Shown: positions 1-8,390 of the stretch, one piece after another
Layout: each line of letters starts with the position of its first letter
How positions within the stretch are numbered: the first letter of the stretch is position 1
Assembly (NCBI GenBank): GCA_027621405.1
Contig: JAQCBT010000001.1
Coordinates: 62,001-126,000, forward strand
Direction: 5' to 3'
Length of the DNA stretch: 64,000 nt
Origin: Pseudomonadota bacterium
GTDB lineage: Bacteria; Pseudomonadota; Gammaproteobacteria; Pseudomonadales; Pseudohongiellaceae
Translations under genes and position numbers: made by a program
The notes under the pieces: generated by a model
Told to the model about the DNA's origin: nothing
Databases searched by the model: none
The model's input: the letters and a program-made list of their open reading frames with translations, nothing else

Positions 1-117
1 GGAGGGGTTACCGAATGGAAGGCGCAATCCCTGCCATTAATTCAACAGGCGCAGAAACCTGCAAAACAGAAAGGTGGCAGGAAGAAAGCCAATAAGCAGA
101 CAGCCGAGCAAGCATAG
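1..117 (+). CDS. Rhodanese-like domain protein, C-terminal end (partial)
   Basis: Only the last 38 codons are present, in frame 1, ending at TAG 115-117. The visible start, GGVTEWKAQSLPLI, resembles the end of a rhodanese domain, where a GG-x-x-x-W turn precedes the final helix, as in E. coli YibN. It is followed by a basic, Gln- and Lys-rich tail. The place directly upstream of secB supports this, because a rhodanese gene precedes secB (usually with a glutaredoxin gene between) in many gammaproteobacteria. No glutaredoxin gene lies between them here. The active-site cysteine loop would be outside the window, so activity cannot be judged. Confidence 0.6.
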   Translation, partial: GGVTEWKAQSLPLIQQAQKPAKQKGGRKKANKQTAEQA

Positions 118-201
118 CCCTGTTTATACGGTGCTTCTCGCCAAAACACTTAGCGACAGACTTAACCACTATTCTAAAGTACGCAATCGACAGGAAATAG
201 C

Positions 202-729
202 ATGGCAGACGACAACACTACTCCCCAGGATCCCGCAGTAGCCGATAGCGGTCAGCAAGCTCAGGGCCCCCAATTCGCGCTACAGCGCATCTATCTCAAG
301 GACAGCTCTTTCGAGTCTCCCCGCAGCCCGCAGATCTTTCAGGCCCAGTGGAACCCGAAAATCAATTTCGACATCAAGACCCGCAATACCAAGCTGCAGG
401 ACGACGTCTATGAAATCGTACTGTCACTGACCGCCGAAGCGCAGCAGGAAGACCAGGTCGCCTTTGTGGTGGAGGTGCATCAGGCAGGCATCGTCACACT
501 GAAGGATTTTGAAGATGCGCACCTGGAGCATATCCTGGCGACTGTCTGTCCCAGCATACTGTTTCCGTATGCACGGGAAGCCATAGACAATCTGGTGGTA
601 AAGGGCAGTTTCCCCGCCCTGATTCTGTCGCCCATCAATTTCGAAGCCCTGTATGCCCAGAAGAAGCAGCAGGACGCACAAAAGGCCGCGGCAGGCGAAT
701 CAGCAGCGGCGGGCGATTCCGTTCAGTGA
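202..729 (+). CDS. secB: Protein-export chaperone SecB
   Basis: SecB is a cytosolic tetrameric chaperone that keeps preproteins unfolded and passes them to SecA. The 175-residue product is slightly longer than E. coli SecB (155). It has a polar N-terminal tail of about 25 residues, then family features: FALQRIYLKDSSFESP (25-40), the FQAQWNPKINFDI strand, and the C-terminal ICPS/LFPYARE-type helix region, here VCPSILFPYAREAIDNLV. The last 15-20 residues are Ala- and Gln-rich. The ATG is preceded by AGGAAA. The 3' end overlaps the convergent trmL by 7 bp. The partial rhodanese gene lies 84 bp upstream. The family assignment is secure. Confidence 0.96.
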   Translation: MADDNTTPQDPAVADSGQQAQGPQFALQRIYLKDSSFESPRSPQIFQAQWNPKINFDIKTRNTKLQDDVYEIVLSLTAEAQQEDQVAFVVEVHQAGIVTLKDFEDAHLEHILATVCPSILFPYAREAIDNLVVKGSFPALILSPINFEALYAQKKQQDAQKAAAGESAAAGDSVQ

Positions 730-1193
730 TCCGAACTGGCGGCAAATCCCATTTGTCGCCATGCTTCATAGGTGATGACTGCCGCCGCGTTCGACAGGTT
801 GAGACTGCGGCTGTCCGGCATCATGGGTATCCGCAGCAGTCGCTCTGCCCCTAGTTCATCCCGGATATCTTGTGGCAGACCTCGGGTTTCTGGCCCAAAT
901 ATCAGGAAATCACCGGGTTCGAAGGAAAACTCGTTATAATGCACCGATCCTTTGGTGCTGATTCCCAGTAGCCGCCCTGTGGCGGCTACCTCTTTGAAGG
1001 CTGGCCAATCCTGATGGACGTGAATGCCGGCAAATTCATGATAATCCAGCCCCGCCCGACGCATGCGTTTGTCGTCCAGGCGGAATCCGAAGGGTTTTAT
1101 GAGGTGGAGCTGTGACCCTGTATTTGCAGCTAAACGGATGATATTTCCCGTATTTGGGGGTATTTCTGGCTGAAAAAGCACGATATTGATCAA
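723..1193 (-). CDS. trmL: tRNA (cytidine(34)-2'-O)-methyltransferase TrmL
   Basis: TrmL is a small SPOUT-fold methyltransferase that 2'-O-methylates the wobble base of tRNA-Leu isoacceptors with SAM. The 156 residues match the family end to end: N-terminal INIVLFQPEIPPNTGNIIRL, then FGPETRGLP and IPMMPDSRSLNLSNAAAV, which form the trefoil-knot SAM site. The start is TTG at 1193. An in-frame TAA lies two codons upstream, and the N terminus aligns with the usual family start, so no ATG start exists. The 3' end overlaps secB by 7 bp tail to tail. The same pairing with secB is known in Pseudomonas. Confidence 0.95.
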   Translation of the reverse strand: MINIVLFQPEIPPNTGNIIRLAANTGSQLHLIKPFGFRLDDKRMRRAGLDYHEFAGIHVHQDWPAFKEVAATGRLLGISTKGSVHYNEFSFEPGDFLIFGPETRGLPQDIRDELGAERLLRIPMMPDSRSLNLSNAAAVITYEAWRQMGFAASSDH

Positions 1194-1577
1194 AATTTAG
1201 ACATCTCGGGCTGATTTAAAATAAACACTGTTCATTTCTGCTTCCCTTATTCCCCGGGTAAATCGAGGGTACAAGTAATTCATTACTTTTCTAATTTCTT
1301 CCCAGCTTCGACCCAAGCCCCTGTGACCCGGTATTCAGTTCTCGGTACCCAGTTTCATACTTTCCCTAGTTTATCCCGATGCTTGCCACTATTTGTTTTA
1401 GTATTTAATAGCTTAAACGATATTCCTTAAGGACTTTTACTAAGTTTCGTACGCGCCTGCGCGCGAGACTCAGATGCAGTCCCCTCGAAGAAAAGGATTT
1501 TCTCGAGCTAGAGGTCGACGCAGTCCACGACCGCCACTGATGGATTAGAAACGCTCGATTAGTCATCGGTATACGAA
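1194..1577. other. Intergenic region between divergent trmL and mshI
   Basis: This 384-bp stretch has no convincing reading frame and should hold the promoters for trmL (leftward) and the msh operon (rightward). I could not assign a clear -35/-10 pair. The one visible structure is an imperfect inverted repeat at 1484-1507: CTCGAAGAAAA, a 3-nt GGA spacer, then TTTTCTCGAG, with one bulged A. It is about 70 bp before the mshI ATG. It has no trailing T-run, so it is not an evident terminator. Confidence 0.6.
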
Positions 1578-2570
1578 ATGTTAGCGCAGTTGTTCGGTAA
1601 AAAGACAAAGCAGCAGGGCAGGGTCGGCGTCGCCGTGACTCCTGGCAAGCTGTCTGTCGTGCATCTGGAAAAGCGAAACAACGCGCCATACTTGCTCGAC
1701 TGCAGAATCGAAAGTTTCGAAGGCAAGAAGGACTTCGAGACCAAGCTGACCCAGCTGGTAGACAAGATGGGCATTGCCGGACAGCAATGCAGCTATGTAC
1801 TCGGCCCTGACGAATACAGCCTGCACCTCATCGAAGCCCCAAAGGTCGAACCGGAAGAATTGCGCGCTGCGGTGCGCTGGAGTGTGAAAGACCTGCTCGA
1901 CATGAAGATCGATGATGCGGCGATCGATGTATTCCCCGTTCCCAATGATGCCTATCGTGGACGCAACATGGTTTATGTTGTTGCCGCGGCAAAAACTCGC
2001 ATCAGGCAACTGGCCGAACAGGTGATGAATAGCAATCTCGAGCTTGCCATTATCGATATCCCCGAGTTGGCCATGCACAACATGACGGGCTGTTTTATCG
2101 ATGACAGCAACGGAGCCGCGTTCATGGACTTACGCCTCACTGGCAGCACCATGAATATTAGCCACAAGGGTGCGCTATACCTGAGTCGTCGCATCAACAC
2201 CCAGCTTGCACCCGATGTCATGAAGTCCCTGGAATGGGAAAGCCTCAAGGACAAGCTGGTACTGGAAATACAGCGTTCACTGGATTACTACGAGAGCCAG
2301 ATGAGCAAGGGACAGATCACCCGGATCGTGATAGCCCCTCGGCAACAGGATACCAACGAGATGTGCGCCGCCCTGAATGATGCGTTGGCAGCAAAAGTCA
2401 CTGCGCTGAATCTAAGTGAACAACTTCAGGGCAAGGTCACACTGACTCCCGAGCAGCAACAACTGAGTGCCTATGCAATCGGTGCCACGCTGCGTGGCAT
2501 GCAGAAGCAGGAAGCAAAACAGCCTGACCCAGCCGAGCCCGAGCAGCCTCCAGCCGAGGAGGCCGCATAA
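1578..2570 (+). CDS. mshI: MSHA biogenesis protein MshI (PilM-like)
   Basis: This is the first gene of the msh locus. MshI belongs to the actin-fold PilM/GspL-cytoplasmic-like group and is thought to sit on the cytoplasmic face of the pilus alignment complex. The 330 residues have no membrane segment. The start LFGKKTKQQGRVGVAVTPG corresponds to the phosphate-1 loop region of this fold, and AAFMDLRLTGSTMNIS (about 182-197) resembles the second phosphate region. The C terminus is a Pro/Glu-rich tail. Its stop overlaps the next start in TAATG, so translation is probably coupled. The gene order that follows identifies it better than its own sequence does. Confidence 0.85.
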   Translation: MLAQLFGKKTKQQGRVGVAVTPGKLSVVHLEKRNNAPYLLDCRIESFEGKKDFETKLTQLVDKMGIAGQQCSYVLGPDEYSLHLIEAPKVEPEELRAAVRWSVKDLLDMKIDDAAIDVFPVPNDAYRGRNMVYVVAAAKTRIRQLAEQVMNSNLELAIIDIPELAMHNMTGCFIDDSNGAAFMDLRLTGSTMNISHKGALYLSRRINTQLAPDVMKSLEWESLKDKLVLEIQRSLDYYESQMSKGQITRIVIAPRQQDTNEMCAALNDALAAKVTALNLSEQLQGKVTLTPEQQQLSAYAIGATLRGMQKQEAKQPDPAEPEQPPAEEAA

Positions 2571-3166
2571 TGAAACAACAGATTAACCTCTATTTGCCCG
2601 AGTTTCGGGTTAAGAAAGACGCGGTGACGCCACTTTTGATGGGGCAGATTCTGGGCGCCATGATCATCTTGATGGTCTTGGTATCGGCTTTTGATATATA
2701 CCGTCAGTGGAGCCTGCAAAGCGAACTGGCAGCTCTTGAAGTTACGCTGCAAGAAGAGACGCGACAAACCGAGCAGCTTGATGAGCAACTCGCGCGACGC
2801 TCACAGGACACGGCGCTGACCGATCGGCTCGAGATGGTGGAGGCGAGGCTAGAGGCGAGTATGCAAATCCAGGACTTCCTGAGCCGAACGCAGCTCGGCA
2901 ATGTCATTGGTTTTTCAGAATTCTTTAAGGACCTGTCTCGTGCGTCTTTCGATGGTATAAGCATCACTGAATTTGAGTTTAGCGAAGGTGGTCGCTCAGT
3001 AGTGTTGCAAGGACAAGCCATGGACTCTGCGATGGTTCCACGGTTCGTGGACAATATTGAACGAGGTGAAAGCCCTTTAAAGAGTCATCGATTCAGTCCG
3101 CTAATTTCTCGTTCTGATGTCACAGACCAGATATTCCAGTTCGAATTGGTGACTAATCGTGAATGA
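2570..3166 (+). CDS. PilN-like inner-membrane protein of the MSHA system (MshI2 type)
   Basis: The 198-residue bitopic protein has a short cytoplasmic N terminus, QINLYLPEFR (4-13), equivalent to the INLLPWR motif through which PilN binds PilM. One transmembrane helix follows at about 22-45, then a long Glu/Gln/Arg-rich coiled coil at about 48-100 and a periplasmic ferredoxin-like domain. It lies between mshI and mshJ, overlapping both, in the same PilM-N-O order as the second system at 52354-54657. It therefore probably pairs with MshI and MshJ in the alignment complex. It is often annotated as a second MshI or simply as a PilN-domain protein, so I give no symbol. Confidence 0.82.
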   Translation: MKQQINLYLPEFRVKKDAVTPLLMGQILGAMIILMVLVSAFDIYRQWSLQSELAALEVTLQEETRQTEQLDEQLARRSQDTALTDRLEMVEARLEASMQIQDFLSRTQLGNVIGFSEFFKDLSRASFDGISITEFEFSEGGRSVVLQGQAMDSAMVPRFVDNIERGESPLKSHRFSPLISRSDVTDQIFQFELVTNRE

Positions 3167-3878
3167 GCAGTTAAAAAAAGCGCTTGATTCTATGATTGGT
3201 AATTTGGAATCAAGAAAGCAGTCTGAGAGGTTGATGATACTCGGGCTGCTGATGGCTGGAATCGGGATGATTTACCTCAGTGTTGCATATGATCCTTTGC
3301 GAGCCAATATAGACAATATAACGAGCCGTATTGCGAGTGTCGAACGACAAATTCAGGCTCAGCAATCCTCATACCAGGAAATGCTGCGTCAGAGCCAGGA
3401 AGATCCAAACCGTTTTATCAATGACCGGCTGATCGTCCTGCAACGAGAGCAAGTAGAACTGGATAGGCAGATTCAGGCCCTCGCAGGTGATTTGGTTACA
3501 CCTAATCAGATGACGGAGATTCTGACTACAGTGCTCGAGCGCCAGCAAGGATTGGAGCTGGTATCCTTCCAGAACATCGCTGCTGAGCCCTTAAGAGAGG
3601 GAGCTTCAGATGCAGGACAAATCCTGGCTGAAACTGGTGCACTGAATTTTAGTGATGTGGACGAAGATGAAGTTGTGGGACAAGTTTACTCCCATGGGCT
3701 GGTTATCGAGTTTGAGGGCGACTATTTCAGTACCCTGAAATATTTGCGCTTCCTGGAGGAAATCACCGGCAGCTTCTTCTGGGATGCGATCTCTTTCAGA
3801 CAGCTCGAATGGCCTATTGCTCATGTGACTCTGGAAATACATACGTTGAGTACAGACCAGGGGTTTATCGGTGTTTAG
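3159..3878 (+). CDS. mshJ: MSHA biogenesis protein MshJ (PilO-like)
   Basis: The 239-residue PilO/GspM-like protein has a cytoplasmic N terminus, one membrane helix at about 25-45 (MILGLLMAGIGMIYLSVAY), a coiled coil at about 50-110, and a C-terminal periplasmic domain ending in HVTLEIHTLSTDQGFIGV. The predicted role is to form the periplasmic heterodimer of the alignment complex with the PilN-like protein. The GTG start at 3159 overlaps the preceding stop by 8 bp. The 3' end overlaps mshK by 8 bp, so mshI through mshK form a tightly coupled run. Confidence 0.85.
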   Translation: MNEQLKKALDSMIGNLESRKQSERLMILGLLMAGIGMIYLSVAYDPLRANIDNITSRIASVERQIQAQQSSYQEMLRQSQEDPNRFINDRLIVLQREQVELDRQIQALAGDLVTPNQMTEILTTVLERQQGLELVSFQNIAAEPLREGASDAGQILAETGALNFSDVDEDEVVGQVYSHGLVIEFEGDYFSTLKYLRFLEEITGSFFWDAISFRQLEWPIAHVTLEIHTLSTDQGFIGV

Positions 3879-4251
3879 AAAGGAGCTGACAGTTGCTGCA
3901 CTCGTGGTCTTGATGACGAGTGCCAGTCACGGGGACTTGATCGATGGCGAAGAGCTAGTAGATCCTACACGACCGCTGCTGGCGTCGGTTGAGGTAGGTG
4001 AGAATCGTGGCACAGATGTGCTTAATATGATTCGAAACGTCTTGCCATCAAGTTACGATGTGAGCTTCATCAGGGCAAGTAGCACGAATCCAATTGCTGT
4101 TGTGAACTCGGAGCGAGTAACCATTGGCGATAACATTGGCGGCGCGTCAGTAGTGGCGATTGACAGAACCAGCGTAACGCTTTCCATAAACGGAGAAGAG
4201 CGACGAATCTCCCTATACGGCGATAGTATCAAGCGTCCAGCAACACAATAA
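3871..4251 (+). CDS. mshK: MSHA biogenesis protein MshK
   Basis: The 126-residue exported protein has an N-terminal hydrophobic segment (about 7-20), followed by a DPTRPL motif (32-37) typical of MshK, PilP and GspC-type proteins that contact the secretin. The rest fits a small HR-like beta domain (VVAIDRTSVTLSINGEERRI). The GTG start overlaps mshJ by 8 bp. It lies 19 bp before mshL, the secretin it would be expected to engage. The short length matches known MshK proteins. Confidence 0.82.
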   Translation: MFRKELTVAALVVLMTSASHGDLIDGEELVDPTRPLLASVEVGENRGTDVLNMIRNVLPSSYDVSFIRASSTNPIAVVNSERVTIGDNIGGASVVAIDRTSVTLSINGEERRISLYGDSIKRPATQ

Positions 4252-4270
4252 GATTTACTGGAGAAGTAGA

Positions 4271-6193
4271 ATGCAACAGCTTTCACCCTACATAGAGCAC
4301 AACAAGCCAGGCAGGCTTGTTCCTGTTGCATTGCTGTTGCTGTTCCTGAGCGCCTGTGCGACCCGACCTGCCACCACTCCAGATATGACGATTCTTCAGG
4401 AGATACAGGTTTCCCTGGATGAAGCGGCGACACAGATCGAAGCGCCTGAAGACGAGTTGAGCGCAGATGAATCAGATTTGCTCGGTGAGCTTATTCCGGG
4501 TCTTTCCCTTGACGAGAGTGTATTGGCTCCCATTGAGGAGCGCGTCTCTATTAGTTCGCCTAATCTGCCTGCTGATGTGTTCTTCAATAGTCTCGTTGCT
4601 GATACAGATTATGGTGTAGCAATAAGCGAAGATGTAGATGTGAACATCAATATTAGCCTTCCGAATGTCACCATCGAAGAAGCTATGGATACAGTCGCAG
4701 AAATTTACAACCTGGACATAGCTCGGCGAGGCAACATCTATACTATTCGGCCCGGCGGATTGAGAACGCGGCAATTCTCAATTGACTACCTGAATGTGCA
4801 AAGACAGGGTACTTCCAACATGTCTGTCAATAACGGAGGAGCTGGCGGTAGTGGTGCAGGTGCTGGTGGTCAGGGTGGATTTGGAGGCAGCGCTTTTGGT
4901 GGGCTCGGAGGGATAAATTCTGGATTTAATGCGGGCGCTGCCGGACTGGGTGGAGTCGGAGGTCTTGGTGGCATCGGTGGAGGCCTCGGTGGTGGTTTAG
5001 GAGGCGGTCTTGGAGGTGCGGGCGGTCAAATCTCGACATCTACGAGCACAGATTTCTGGTCTGACCTTGAGACTGCGATTTCCAACCTTATAGGGGTTGA
5101 ATCTGGTAGTAGTGGTGGAGGAGGTACCGCGGCTGCTGGAGGTTTACTCGGTGGGATTGGAGGCTTCGGAGGTTCGGGATCGAGGAATCAGTCTACAGTG
5201 ACAGACGAAGGCAAGAGCGTACTGGTGCAGCCTCTTACAGGCATTGTGATCGTGACTGCATTTCCTCATGAGTTGGATAGAATCGAAAAATTCATCAATG
5301 CAGCACAGGAATCATTGCGTCGGGAAGTGATCATTCAAGTGCAATTTCTCGAGGTCGTGTTGAACAAAGGTTTCCAGTACGCCCTCGATTTCAACACGTT
5401 TGGGCCGCAGGCGAATGATCCTGTGACTGGAAGTGGTGAGTTTCTAGGTGATTCGGAGGGGCTGCTAGGTAGTGACAACGATGTTGCCGGTCAACTGATC
5501 AATGGGGTTGGTGGTATAGAAGGAATTGGTAACCCGCTTCAATTCAGTACAAACTTTACTGACTTCGATGCGGTTTTCCAGCTATTGCAAACCCGAGGTA
5601 CAACCCAGGTAATTTCCAGCCCGCAGCTCAGGGTATTGAATAACCAAAAGGCCGTATTTCAGGATGGAGATCAGGAATATTTCCAGACACAGGCTGATAC
5701 CACGACTGTGGCTTCAGCCAATAACACGACAACTAATGCTGAAAATAGTCTTGAACAATTTTTCTCTGGCATATCCATGGATATCACGCCTCAGATCTCC
5801 GCCAATGGGGAGATCACATTACATGTGCATCCGATAATCACTGCAGTAGAAGAACAGGCAAAGAGCATTGGTGGTCAGGTTGTTCCTCTGGCGCGCACTA
5901 CAACACGTGAGATTGACAGTGTTATTAAGGCAGACAATGGAAGGATTGTTGTTCTTGGTGGGTTGGCATTTGAGCGAAATGTCAATGAGACAGCCGGTAT
6001 TCCTGGAGTATCCAGAATTCCACTGGTTGGTGATGCGTTGGAGCAACGTCAGACCCAGACAGTGAAAAGTGAGTTCATCATTTTATTGAAGCCAATAATT
6101 GCAAACAAGGAAGGGGATAGTCGGGTTCTTCGAGAAAGCAATGAGCGCTTCCGCGAAATTAATCGCGCTATCGACCCTTTCGCGAACAACTAA
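4271..6193 (+). CDS. mshL: MSHA outer-membrane secretin MshL
   Basis: The 640-residue lipoprotein secretin forms the outer-membrane channel through which the pilus passes. The signal peptide ends in a lipobox, LSAC, with lipidated Cys29. An N-terminal secretin/TonB short domain (about 90-160) is followed by an unusual Gly-rich low-complexity stretch (about 188-253) and a smaller one (about 279-307). Then come the N1-like domain and the C-terminal secretin domain (about 345-620) with VISSPQLRVLNNQKAVFQDG and VVLGGLAFERNVNETAGIPG. An AGGAG-like site (TGGAGAAG) precedes the ATG. mshM follows after 18 bp. The Gly-rich segment may be flexible between domains, but that is inference. Confidence 0.94.
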   Translation: MQQLSPYIEHNKPGRLVPVALLLLFLSACATRPATTPDMTILQEIQVSLDEAATQIEAPEDELSADESDLLGELIPGLSLDESVLAPIEERVSISSPNLPADVFFNSLVADTDYGVAISEDVDVNINISLPNVTIEEAMDTVAEIYNLDIARRGNIYTIRPGGLRTRQFSIDYLNVQRQGTSNMSVNNGGAGGSGAGAGGQGGFGGSAFGGLGGINSGFNAGAAGLGGVGGLGGIGGGLGGGLGGGLGGAGGQISTSTSTDFWSDLETAISNLIGVESGSSGGGGTAAAGGLLGGIGGFGGSGSRNQSTVTDEGKSVLVQPLTGIVIVTAFPHELDRIEKFINAAQESLRREVIIQVQFLEVVLNKGFQYALDFNTFGPQANDPVTGSGEFLGDSEGLLGSDNDVAGQLINGVGGIEGIGNPLQFSTNFTDFDAVFQLLQTRGTTQVISSPQLRVLNNQKAVFQDGDQEYFQTQADTTTVASANNTTTNAENSLEQFFSGISMDITPQISANGEITLHVHPIITAVEEQAKSIGGQVVPLARTTTREIDSVIKADNGRIVVLGGLAFERNVNETAGIPGVSRIPLVGDALEQRQTQTVKSEFIILLKPIIANKEGDSRVLRESNERFREINRAIDPFANN

Positions 6194-6211
6194 CACAGGC
6201 AGCATTCAGTT

Positions 6212-7126
6212 ATGTATTTGCAACATTTTGGCTTAAGAGAGTTACCTTTCTCGCTAACGCCAAATACACAGTTCTTCCTGAATATGGCCAGCTACCACAA
6301 GGCATACAATATGCTGATGGTGTCGCTGGCCAACGCGGAGGGCTTTATCAAGATTGTGGGTGAGGTAGGTACGGGCAAGACAATGCTTTGTCGTAAAGTG
6401 CTGAACACTCTGGAAGAAGATAAAGAGACGTATATCACTGCCTATATACCTAATCCTGTGTTAAGCCCCAAAGGCCTGTTCCTTGCGTTCGCAGAAGAGC
6501 TGAATATCGAGATTGACCAGGATGTCGGGCATCACCGCTTACTGAAGGCCATAACAGAGCGCCTGGTCGAGTTCTCAGCGCAGAACAAGCAGGTTGTTCT
6601 GTTTATTGATGAAGCTCACGCGATGCCGGAACAAACGCTGGAAGCCTTGCGTCTGCTTACCAATATAGAAACCGAGCAGGTTAAATTGTTCCAGGTTGTG
6701 CTCTTTGCCCAGCCGGAGCTGGATGTGTCTCTGGCGCAGCCGTCGCTACGCCAGCTTCGCCAACGTATTACGTTTTCGTTCGAGATCGAAGCCTTGGATC
6801 GCGATGGTGTTGAGCGCTATGTAGTGCACCGACTGGCTACGGCTGGTTACAACGGCCCCTTCCTGTTTTCCAAGCGTGCACTGGATTATCTATATCGAGC
6901 CAGTGATGGTATCCCGCGGGTTATCAACATTCTTTGCCACAAGGCGCTCATGGTTGCCTTTGGTAAAGGTGAACGGTCTGTCCAGGTAGATCACATCAAG
7001 AGTGCGGCAGAAGACACGGAAGGTGTCGAATTGCCAAGTTTTAATTATAAGCCTGCCTTCATCGCAGTGACTGGATTGGTTATCGGTGCTGCAGTAATGT
7101 TTTATCTGGGGAGGATGTATCTATGA
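6212..7126 (+). CDS. mshM: MSHA biogenesis ATPase MshM (ExeA/GspA-like AAA)
   Basis: The 304-residue protein resembles the ExeA/GspA AAA ATPases that help secretin assembly or passage through peptidoglycan. It starts YLQHFGLRELPFSLTPNTQF, typical of the family. Walker A is GEVGTGKT (50-57), Walker B is VVLFIDEAHAMP with D133 and E134, and a sensor-type arginine region is at RQLRQRITFSF. A single C-terminal membrane helix (about 283-303) makes it a cytoplasmic-side membrane ATPase without the periplasmic peptidoglycan-binding domain of ExeA. It overlaps mshN in ATGA. The DamX-like protein at 59377 carries a related AAA domain. Confidence 0.92.
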   Translation: MYLQHFGLRELPFSLTPNTQFFLNMASYHKAYNMLMVSLANAEGFIKIVGEVGTGKTMLCRKVLNTLEEDKETYITAYIPNPVLSPKGLFLAFAEELNIEIDQDVGHHRLLKAITERLVEFSAQNKQVVLFIDEAHAMPEQTLEALRLLTNIETEQVKLFQVVLFAQPELDVSLAQPSLRQLRQRITFSFEIEALDRDGVERYVVHRLATAGYNGPFLFSKRALDYLYRASDGIPRVINILCHKALMVAFGKGERSVQVDHIKSAAEDTEGVELPSFNYKPAFIAVTGLVIGAAVMFYLGRMYL

Positions 7127-8388
7127 GTCTCGTCAATGACATGCTGCGAGACCTGGATCAACGGCGCAAACAGAGCGATGGTTCTGGTGCTACATCCTCG
7201 CTGACCCCTGTGCCCGAGATGATGCCGAGGAGAGCTAAAAACTCTTCGGTAGTTTATCTGGTGCTCGCAATGGCCCTGGGCGGTGCGGCGGTAGCATGGT
7301 TCTGGTTACAGCAGGAGAATGCACCTACAACGCGATCGCTAGATGTTAACCCGGCTATAGTGAACCAGTCGGCAGTGCCTCCAGCCAGCACCGGAACGGT
7401 AACTGAAACTGTGTCGAACACAAACGACTCAGCGCCTGAGGTAGCTACTCAGCCGCAACAGGTCGCACCACTTCAGACAATAGCTGCCGCAGCAGAACAG
7501 CAATTAAGCGATCAGCAAACGCGAGCCATCCTGGAATCCACAGAAGCAGTTGCGCGGGAAAGAGAGCTCGAGGAACCATCTCCGGTACAACTCGTTACTC
7601 AGCAAACCACAATAGAGACAACAGCAGTGTCGCCGGCCGCGCTGGCAGAAAATCCTCCATCGGCCCAGAATCAACAGGTCGCTGGGGGAGAGGTTCCTGA
7701 CGTTTCAACCAGAGATAGGCAAAGCATTGATGTTGCCCAGGATGGCGCCCGACCCAATACGGTAAACCTGAATGCGGTGCCCACTGAAGAAGTCAAAAGC
7801 GGCGCAGCATTGTCTCCAGAAGAGCGCGATGTGCTAGCGGTGCAAGAAGCACTGCGACTTATCGCTGACAACAATTCAACAGCTGCCTATTCTGTCTTAG
7901 AGAAGCAGGTAATCGACAATCGCTATGCCCACCAATCACGGGAAACCTATGCCAAGCTGTTGCTGAATGAAGGCAACCTGCTGGGCGCAATGCAATTGGT
8001 GGAATCTGGTCTGGCTCTTTCAGCCAATCATGCAGGCTTCAAGAAGATCAAGGCTCGCCTGCTTATCGCTCAGGGCAGATTGACTGAAGCCGTTGCCCTG
8101 CTGATTACCCGAGCACCGGAAATGTCCAAAGATCTTGAATACCATGACATATTGGCAACCGCGCAACTGGCCAGCCGCGACTACGAAGGTGCTGTAATCA
8201 GTTACACTGGACTGGTGCAGCAGGACCAGAGTCAGGGAAAGTGGTGGTATGGTTTTGCAGCATCCCAGGATCAACTCGGAAACAGCGAGGCCGCCAAACA
8301 GGCTTACTCTCGTGCAGTGCGTATGCCAAACCTTAGCGCAAACTTGCGGCGGCGTAGTCAGGAGCGATTGGCCTTACTGGGACAATAA
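7123..8388 (+). CDS. mshN: MSHA biogenesis protein MshN (TPR protein)
   Basis: The 421-residue bitopic protein starts SLVNDMLRDLDQRRKQ, a motif shared by MshN and GspB-type partners of ExeA-like ATPases. One membrane helix lies at about 42-63. A long Pro/Gln/Thr/Ala-rich periplasmic linker follows (about 64-230), then tetratricopeptide-like repeats (about 235-415). It overlaps mshM by 4 bp, consistent with a two-protein MshM-MshN unit comparable to GspA-GspB. The linker could span the periplasm towards MshL. The family is clear, but the biochemical role is only inferred. Confidence 0.88.
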   Translation: MSLVNDMLRDLDQRRKQSDGSGATSSLTPVPEMMPRRAKNSSVVYLVLAMALGGAAVAWFWLQQENAPTTRSLDVNPAIVNQSAVPPASTGTVTETVSNTNDSAPEVATQPQQVAPLQTIAAAAEQQLSDQQTRAILESTEAVARERELEEPSPVQLVTQQTTIETTAVSPAALAENPPSAQNQQVAGGEVPDVSTRDRQSIDVAQDGARPNTVNLNAVPTEEVKSGAALSPEERDVLAVQEALRLIADNNSTAAYSVLEKQVIDNRYAHQSRETYAKLLLNEGNLLGAMQLVESGLALSANHAGFKKIKARLLIAQGRLTEAVALLITRAPEMSKDLEYHDILATAQLASRDYEGAVISYTGLVQQDQSQGKWWYGFAASQDQLGNSEAAKQAYSRAVRMPNLSANLRRRSQERLALLGQ

Positions 8389-8390
8389 CC

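Noticed and set aside
1405-1689. Minus-strand frame of 94 codons crossing the mshI start
   Set aside because: It overlaps the control region and 5' end of mshI and has no likeness to any family.
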